From NCBI GenBank assembly GCA_038396605.1, contig CP121690.1, positions 372,001-436,000 on the forward strand: a stretch of DNA of 64,000 bases. The letters are read 5' to 3'. Source of the stretch: Eubacteriales bacterium mix99 (GTDB lineage Bacteria; Bacillota; Clostridia; Caldicoprobacterales; DTU083). Positions 59,907 through 64,000 of the stretch are shown piece by piece (position 1 is the first letter of the stretch; each line of letters begins with the position of its first letter). The notes under the pieces are model-generated. The model was not told the DNA's origin, ran no database searches, and saw nothing but the letters and a program-made list of their open reading frames with translations. Position numbers and translations under genes: made by a program.

Positions 59907-60027
59907 GACCGGCGAGGCAAGTCGGTCCATCATACCAACGGAAAGGAGATGGTCTGATTTGATTATGTTGGGAAGGTGGTCTGCCCTTTAGCAGACCGGA
60001 ACAGGGAGGGTCAACCTCCCTGTTTTA
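59907..60027 (+). ncRNA. Candidate small RNA or peptide-coding leader with competing hairpins
   Basis: About 120 nt between a promoter and an intrinsic terminator, on the strand opposite to its neighbours. A GGAAAGGAG site at 59940 precedes a possible TTG/ATG start and the short frame MLGRWSAL ending TAG. GGTCTG occurs at 59951 and 59978, and either copy can pair with GCAGACC at 59991-59997. The terminator is ACAGGGAGG / CCTCCCTGT followed by TTTA. The mutually exclusive stems resemble an attenuator, but no gene follows on this strand. Function is unknown. The stretch 60028-60115 shows no gene. Confidence 0.4.
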
Positions 60028-60115
60028 TGTTGTCTCCCGGGCTTCTTCGTAAGCTTTTTCGCATTTCTCATTTTATCCGCTTTTATCTGGCTTATTTTCC
60101 CTTCGGCCTGGTCTT

Positions 60116-60826
60116 TCAGCGGGTATTGTACATCAGCCCGCTGGTGTTCTGAACATACTCCCTGTGAAACAAATGAGTGGAGGAACCCAGCCCGGTAATC
60201 CGGAAATTGATCCGATTGTCCTGCTGCTCTTCCGCCAGAACCGTCGTGACACTGGAAGGCGGAAGCCAGACACTTCTCCAGAGAAACGGAACCGAAACTC
60301 CCAAAAGATAGGAGATTGCCGTCAATCCGGAACCATAATGGCAGAAAACAGCGATTTCCTCCCGGGAAACATGGCCTGTCCCATAAAAAGCATCCTGTTC
60401 CTTTCGGATCCCATAGTTCCGCAAAAACCGGTTCATGCCGTCTTGCAGATTGAAGAGGTAATCCTCCGCGTCCGGATGGGAAAACCAGTTGGAGAAAACC
60501 CAATCCTCCCCAAGATGTTCCAGCTCATCTATCTTGTGTCTGGGCAGATTCCAGGCAATCACCGGAACATCCAGCCCCGTATATTGCGGTCTGGTCATAA
60601 ATGCGCCTGCCTCGTGAATCCAGGGAAGGGTCTCCACTTCCATCCCAAGAGCCCTGGAAGTATATTCTGCAGTTTTCCTGGCCCGGCCCATGGGAGAAGA
60701 AAAGAGCCGGGTGACCGGAAGCAAACGCATATAATCCGAAAGCTTTTTTGCTTCCTCTTCTCCCAGTTCGGTAAGTGCATCGTTTCTATAATCCGGATCA
60801 CCATGCCGAATAATATGAATCTTCAA
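60116..60826 (-). CDS. Histidine phosphatase family protein
   Basis: 236 residues of the phosphoglycerate-mutase-like superfamily: IHIIRHGDPDYRNDALTELG carries the RHG phospho-histidine motif, LFSSPMGRARKTAEY the second Arg, and IAVFCHYGSGLTAISYLLGV the second catalytic His. The start is TTG at 60826 with GGAGG 6 bases upstream. It ends with a family-specific tail and overlaps nothing. It lies 12 bp after the sugar isomerase gene, so the two are one operon and the phosphatase may act on a sugar phosphate. This last point is inference. Confidence 0.88.
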   Translation of the reverse strand: MKIHIIRHGDPDYRNDALTELGEEEAKKLSDYMRLLPVTRLFSSPMGRARKTAEYTSRALGMEVETLPWIHEAGAFMTRPQYTGLDVPVIAWNLPRHKIDELEHLGEDWVFSNWFSHPDAEDYLFNLQDGMNRFLRNYGIRKEQDAFYGTGHVSREEIAVFCHYGSGLTAISYLLGVSVPFLWRSVWLPPSSVTTVLAEEQQDNRINFRITGLGSSTHLFHREYVQNTSGLMYNTR

Positions 60827-60838
60827 AGGTCTCCTCCT

Positions 60839-61735
60839 TTATGCGACCGGCAGGGCATCAAAGCGCCGTTTCAGTTCGCATCCCAGTTGATACAGCAGCT
60901 GAAGTGCGACATTCTGACAGCTGATCGGTACCTTTCGAATCAACATGTGCGCTTCAAAGGTCAGCTCCCCGGCATATCCGATATCCCGCAGCCCGGCCAG
61001 CAGCTGATCCCAGTCGATGTTTCCGTAAAAGGGAGCGGTATGCTGATCGGTTTTCCCGTCGCTGTCCTGAACATGCAGGACTTTCAGCCGGCTGCCCAGC
61101 CTGTTCAGCTCTTTGCGCTGATTGACCCCCTGCAGATTGGCATGACCGGTATCCCAGCAGATGCCAACCTGTTTGCTGCCAAAACTGTCCACCAAATCAA
61201 CAAGATCCCCGGTATGGGCGCAGTAAACCCCTCTGTGATTCCGGCTGAATTTATCAGACATATTCTCAATGGCAATGCCTGCGCCAAGCTTTTCCGCCAA
61301 ATTCACCAGCGGATCAAAAAAGCGATGGTTCTCTGCCTTCAGATTGCGCACATGCTCCGGAGACGAAAAATCCCCTTCTGCGGTGCCTGCATGATAAACA
61401 ACCCATGGAATCCCCAGTTCCGCAGCGGCTTTCAATGTTGGTCCGCACATTTCCCTCAGGTGGTCACCGCGTTCGCCCTCTGCAAAAATATTGAACAGGG
61501 GACCATGTGCCTGATTGAGTACAACACCATATTGTTTTGAAAACTTCCGGATGGACTGCACCCAGTCCTGCCACTGCTCTTCGGAGCAGGGAAAATAACC
61601 GTTGCCGGTCTTCTGATCCACCCAGTCGTTAAAGTTGATATCCATATGCCGAAAGCCTGCATCGTATATACGCTTCATCTGTGAGGCCACCGGACCCTGT
61701 CCGAACATTACATTTATGGATGTGGATACATTCAT
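60839..61735 (-). CDS. Sugar phosphate isomerase/epimerase-like TIM-barrel protein
   Basis: 298 residues of the AP-endonuclease-2/xylose-isomerase-like family. Strand and ligand blocks include FRHMDINFNDWVDQ, VVLNQAHGPLFNIFAEGE, GIAIENMSDKF (Glu ligand), VGICWDTGHANLQG (Asp and His ligands), LHVQDSDGKTDQHTAPFYGN and ELTFEAHM. A metal-dependent sugar or inositol isomerase is expected; the reaction is unknown. GGGGGAGG precedes the ATG by 7 bases. It is followed by a histidine phosphatase gene. Confidence 0.86.
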   Translation of the reverse strand: MNVSTSINVMFGQGPVASQMKRIYDAGFRHMDINFNDWVDQKTGNGYFPCSEEQWQDWVQSIRKFSKQYGVVLNQAHGPLFNIFAEGERGDHLREMCGPTLKAAAELGIPWVVYHAGTAEGDFSSPEHVRNLKAENHRFFDPLVNLAEKLGAGIAIENMSDKFSRNHRGVYCAHTGDLVDLVDSFGSKQVGICWDTGHANLQGVNQRKELNRLGSRLKVLHVQDSDGKTDQHTAPFYGNIDWDQLLAGLRDIGYAGELTFEAHMLIRKVPISCQNVALQLLYQLGCELKRRFDALPVA

Positions 61736-61905
61736 GGAAAGCCCTCCCCCTTTTCTAAAAATAATGGCGCAGAGGGAAAAGTAACCCTTCCTTCTGTATA
61801 TAAGGATCCTGCCAAACCTTATCTTATCTCATTTCGTGGAATTTGTCATGATAGAATTACATCTGTTTTGCTGTATATACCAAGTCAATCTGTAAAATGG
61901 GCAAA

Positions 61906-61940
61906 AAAGGGTATCGCCTGTAGTACAGGCGATACCCTTT
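61906..61940 (-). terminator. Strong free-standing hairpin terminator
   Basis: AAAGGGTATCGCCTGTA pairs with TACAGGCGATACCCTTT with a one-base loop separation. On the minus strand it is followed by six T. No minus-strand gene lies directly upstream, so it may insulate the isomerase-phosphatase operon or the divergent leader at 61978. Confidence 0.7.
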
Positions 61941-61977
61941 GTCTAAAATTCTAGATTCAGGCCTTTGTAAATCCCTA

Positions 61978-62007
61978 TTGACAGGGTGGGATATTTTACT
62001 ATATAAT
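61978..62007 (+). promoter_or_regulatory. Promoter of the attenuated CD3324-type operon
   Basis: TTGACA, 18 bases, TATAAT, starting a leader of about 360 nt before the HTH gene. Confidence 0.7.
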
Positions 62008-62062
62008 TTTATTAAAGGTTGAGATAAAAAGAAAAATTCAGCAGAAAGGAGTGCAGGATAAA

Positions 62063-62104
62063 ATGATCAACGCAAAAAATGAGCTGGAGGGCCTATGCTT
62101 CTGA
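62063..62104 (+). CDS. Leader peptide 1 (13 residues)
   Basis: GAAAGGAGTGCAGGATAAA leads into ATG and the peptide MINAKNELEGLCF, ending TGA. It lies 55 bases after the -10 box and before two intrinsic terminators. This is the usual arrangement for ribosome-mediated attenuation. GACTTCA (62117-62123) can pair with TGAAGTC (62145-62151) between the peptide and the first terminator. Confidence 0.5.
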   Translation: MINAKNELEGLCF

Positions 62105-62200
62105 ACTGAATATTGGACTTCAGGGTCGTTTTTTGATGCCTTTGAAGTCGTATCTTTGCAACCATCATCTATTGATCACGGATAATTTTTTTGTCAGCAC

Positions 62201-62232
62201 AAACACGAATGGTTGAAATCGTGTTTTTTATT
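62201..62232 (+). terminator. Leader terminator 1
   Basis: AAACACGA / TCGTGTTT stem with a 10-base loop, followed by TTTATTT. Confidence 0.7.
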
Positions 62233-62237
62233 TCCTG

Positions 62238-62265
62238 CCCCGTGGATGGTTCCGCGGGGTTTTTT
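62238..62265 (+). terminator. Leader terminator 2
   Basis: CCCCGTGG / CCGCGGGG stem with a 6-base loop and T6, only 5 bases after terminator 1. Confidence 0.8.
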
Positions 62266-62314
62266 GCACCCTTTTTTAAGGGAATTTCAGAAAATAAGGA
62301 AGGAGGGGACCCAG

Positions 62315-62413
62315 ATGACAGAAACTTCAGTTGGTTCTTCGAATACGGTGTCTTATTTCAAGGAGGGAATGATCATTGGGTTACAAAAACGGGAGGGATG
62401 TCCTTCCCCGTGA
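62315..62413 (+). CDS. Small upstream reading frame 2 (32 residues) overlapping the HTH gene
   Basis: GGAAGGAGGGG stands 6 bases before ATG 62315. The peptide begins MTETSVGSSNTVSYFKEG and ends CPSP. Its frame covers the ribosome binding site and first 12 codons of the CD3324-type gene in another frame, so its translation would either expose or block that start. Similarity is not recognised. Confidence 0.4.
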   Translation: MTETSVGSSNTVSYFKEGMIIGLQKREGCPSP

Positions 62414-62657
62414 ATTGCTCCGGGAACTGCAAAAGTATATACAGGGTGAGTTGGTCTATATACCGAAAGAAGGTACTGCCCGTGCCGGATGGGGAGAAAA
62501 CAACGGCACACGGTCCGAATTAAGAAAAAGGAACCATGAAATATACCACCGGTATACCAACGGAGCAAAAATTGAAGAACTGGTCAGCCGATATCATCTG
62601 TCGGAAGACAGTATCCGTAAAATCATCGTCAAGACGTCCCATGAACAGACATGCTGA
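62376..62657 (+). CDS. CD3324-family (Mor-like) helix-turn-helix protein
   Basis: 93 residues starting at a TTG behind AAGGAGGG. GYKNGRDVLPRELLRELQKY and IQGELVYIPKEG are the family's first half. The C-terminal GAKIEELVSRYHLSEDSIRK is a helix-turn-helix. Related clostridial proteins are small, Mor-like putative transcription factors of unknown targets. It is preceded by a leader peptide, two terminators and an overlapping small frame, so expression is probably conditional. Confidence 0.85.
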   Translation: MGYKNGRDVLPRELLRELQKYIQGELVYIPKEGTARAGWGENNGTRSELRKRNHEIYHRYTNGAKIEELVSRYHLSEDSIRKIIVKTSHEQTC

Positions 62658-62708
62658 GAAGTCGATGATTTCAATGGTGGGCAGATCTTATTCCATCCAT
62701 CCTCCCAT

Positions 62709-62765
62709 AAAAAAGATGCGGAAGAACCGTACCCCATTTCCGGGATGGTCTTCCGCATTTTTATC
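62709..62765. terminator. Bidirectional terminator between HTH and ABC exporter genes
   Basis: AAAAAGATGCGGAAGA pairs with TCTTCCGCATTTTT (one mismatch) around a loop that itself contains CCCC/CCGGG. It has T-runs on both strands and serves both convergent genes. Confidence 0.85.
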
Positions 62766-62766
62766 G

Positions 62767-64000
62767 TCATTCGTTGATGATTCGGTCTCCTTCTTCCTCC
62801 ATGAACTGATTGGTATACAGCCGATAGTAATAGCCATTTTGGGCAAGCAGCTGCCGATGATTCCCTTCTTCCGTCACTTTCCCGTCTACAACCACCAGGA
62901 TGCGGTCGGCAGTACGGATAGTGGACAACCTGTGGGCAATGATGAAGCTGGTCCTGCCTTCCAGCACATTCTGAATCGCTTTCTGAATGATCTGTTCCGT
63001 CTCCGTATCGATGGAAGAAGTCGCTTCATCCAGCACAAACAGCCTGGGATTCGCCACGATGGCCCGGGCAAAGGATATCAGCTGCTTCTGACCGGTGGAC
63101 AGCCGGTTGCCCCCTTCCCCGACTTCCGTATCGTATCCTTTTTCCAGTTTTTCGATAAAACCGTTCGCGTTGACCAGCCGGGCCGCCTCCCGAACTTCTT
63201 CGTCCGTTGCCTCCAGTCTTCCGTAACGGATATTCTCCTTCACGGTTCCACTGAACAGATGCGGGGACTGCAGCACATAGCCCAGGTTGGACTGCAGCCA
63301 GAGCTGCGACCGGTCCCGGTAATCCACCCCGTCTATCAGGATTTCACCTTTCGTGGGCTCATAGAACCGGCAGATCAGGTTTACAATGGTGCTTTTCCCC
63401 GAACCGGTCTCTCCCACCAGCGCAATGGTCTCCCCTGCCTTTACCTGCAGATTGAAATTCTCCAGTACGGTTTCGCCGCCCTGGTAGGAAAAGCTGACAT
63501 TCCGAAATATCACATCCCCTTTGATGGGCTCCCAGTTCTCCCGAATCGGATGAAACGCATCCCCGTAGGTTTGCAGCACATCCGGACGGTCCTCGATTTC
63601 CAGCGGGGTATTAATCATGGATAAGACCCGCTCCGCCGATGCCTGGGCGGACTGGAGCTCGGCAAAAATACGGGCAATATTGCCGATGGGCTCAAAAAAC
63701 TGGATGGTATAGGTAATAAAACTTGCAAGCGTTCCGAAGCTGATGGCAGAATGGATCACCATTCCGCCGCCGATCCAGAGTGCCAGGGCCGTTCCGATTC
63801 CACCCAGTGCTGATACAATGGGATAAAAGATGGAGGAAAAAATCGCGACCCGGATGGAAGCGCCCCGCATTTCCCCGGTCAGGCCTTCAAATTCTTCCAG
63901 GTTTCGCTCTTCCCGGACCAGGGTCTTGGTTGTCCTGGCACCCAGGATTCCCTCGTTGAATGCTCCGGTGATCCGGGAGTTCACCTTTCGGACCTGTCGG
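62767..64000 (-). CDS. ABC exporter, fused membrane and ATP-binding domains, 5' end off the right edge
   Basis: The minus-strand frame remains open to the window end, so the N-terminal part of the membrane domain is missing. What remains starts with the intracellular loop VNSRITGAFNEGILGARTTK. The last transmembrane segments follow, then a full nucleotide-binding domain: Walker A LVGETGSGKSTIVNLICRFY, Q-loop YVLQSPHLFSGTVKENIRYG, signature RLSTGQKQLISFARAI, Walker B LFVLDEATSSIDTETE and the switch His in IIAHRLST. It is a multidrug or lipid exporter half-transporter; the partner gene is probably further right. Confidence 0.92.
   Translation of the reverse strand, partial: RQVRKVNSRITGAFNEGILGARTTKTLVREERNLEEFEGLTGEMRGASIRVAIFSSIFYPIVSALGGIGTALALWIGGGMVIHSAISFGTLASFITYTIQFFEPIGNIARIFAELQSAQASAERVLSMINTPLEIEDRPDVLQTYGDAFHPIRENWEPIKGDVIFRNVSFSYQGGETVLENFNLQVKAGETIALVGETGSGKSTIVNLICRFYEPTKGEILIDGVDYRDRSQLWLQSNLGYVLQSPHLFSGTVKENIRYGRLEATDEEVREAARLVNANGFIEKLEKGYDTEVGEGGNRLSTGQKQLISFARAIVANPRLFVLDEATSSIDTETEQIIQKAIQNVLEGRTSFIIAHRLSTIRTADRILVVVDGKVTEEGNHRQLLAQNGYYYRLYTNQFMEEEGDRIINE

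Overview
The window looks like chromosomal DNA of an anaerobic, endospore-forming Clostridia species of roughly 50% GC. The main reasons are a complete GerA-family germinant-receptor operon, a ferritin-like protein with a Pro/Cys-rich repeat resembling exosporium/coat proteins, small clostridial families (DUF1292, CD3324-type HTH, a hydrophobic YjcZ-like peptide), strong AGGAGG-type ribosome binding sites, frequent TTG/GTG starts and many glycoside-degradation genes. No phage, CRISPR array or obvious defence island is present. The exact genus cannot be fixed from the sequence.

Layout. 1-3 kb: the 5' part of a GH3 beta-glucosidase (cut by the left edge), an MGDG-synthase-like glycosyltransferase, a decayed histidine-kinase tail and a small hydrophobic protein. 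3-14 kb: one leftward operon: AraC-type response regulator (YesN-like), sensor kinase (YesM-like), two sugar-ABC permeases, a lipoprotein binding protein and an FAD oxidoreductase. It is split between regulator and kinase by an IS66 element with an 8-bp target duplication. 14-16 kb: an IS1634-type element flanked by a 105-bp direct repeat, inserted just upstream of that operon. 16-20 kb: an L-fucose isomerase locus (LacI regulator, fucI, TIM-barrel isomerase) with two matching palindromic operators. 20-24 kb: repeat-rich ferritin-like protein, an unannotated 51-codon gene with a consensus promoter, a CNNM/HlyC membrane protein and cysK. 24-30 kb: glgP, malQ, a LacI regulator and a leftover signal peptide of a lost binding protein, so this is a maltodextrin locus without its transporter. 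30-35 kb: an Rrf2 regulator, the germination operon and an Mrp ATPase. 35-40 kb: a permease relic, ucpA-like SDR, a frameshifted small gene, tRNA-Ala(GGC) and a third insertion sequence placed immediately upstream of the tRNA promoter.

40-64 kb: GH42 beta-galactosidase; a polyprenyl synthase / Gx transporter / NusG-II trio resembling part of the flavin-based extracellular electron transfer locus; PspC protein; TnpB relic; DUF1292; GH78 rhamnosidase; ddl; HD hydrolase; wrbA; glycerophosphodiesterase; Ldh-type dehydrogenase; esterase-sbcD-sbcC; an orphan short transcription unit with competing hairpins; phosphatase plus sugar isomerase; a CD3324-type HTH gene behind a leader peptide and tandem terminators; and a half ABC exporter cut by the right edge.

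Together the genes describe a saccharolytic lifestyle (fucose, rhamnoside, beta-galactoside, beta-glucoside and maltodextrin use) in a genome recently reshaped by insertion sequences. The least explained elements are the small transcription units at 21.5, 59.9 and 62.0 kb and the eet-like trio.
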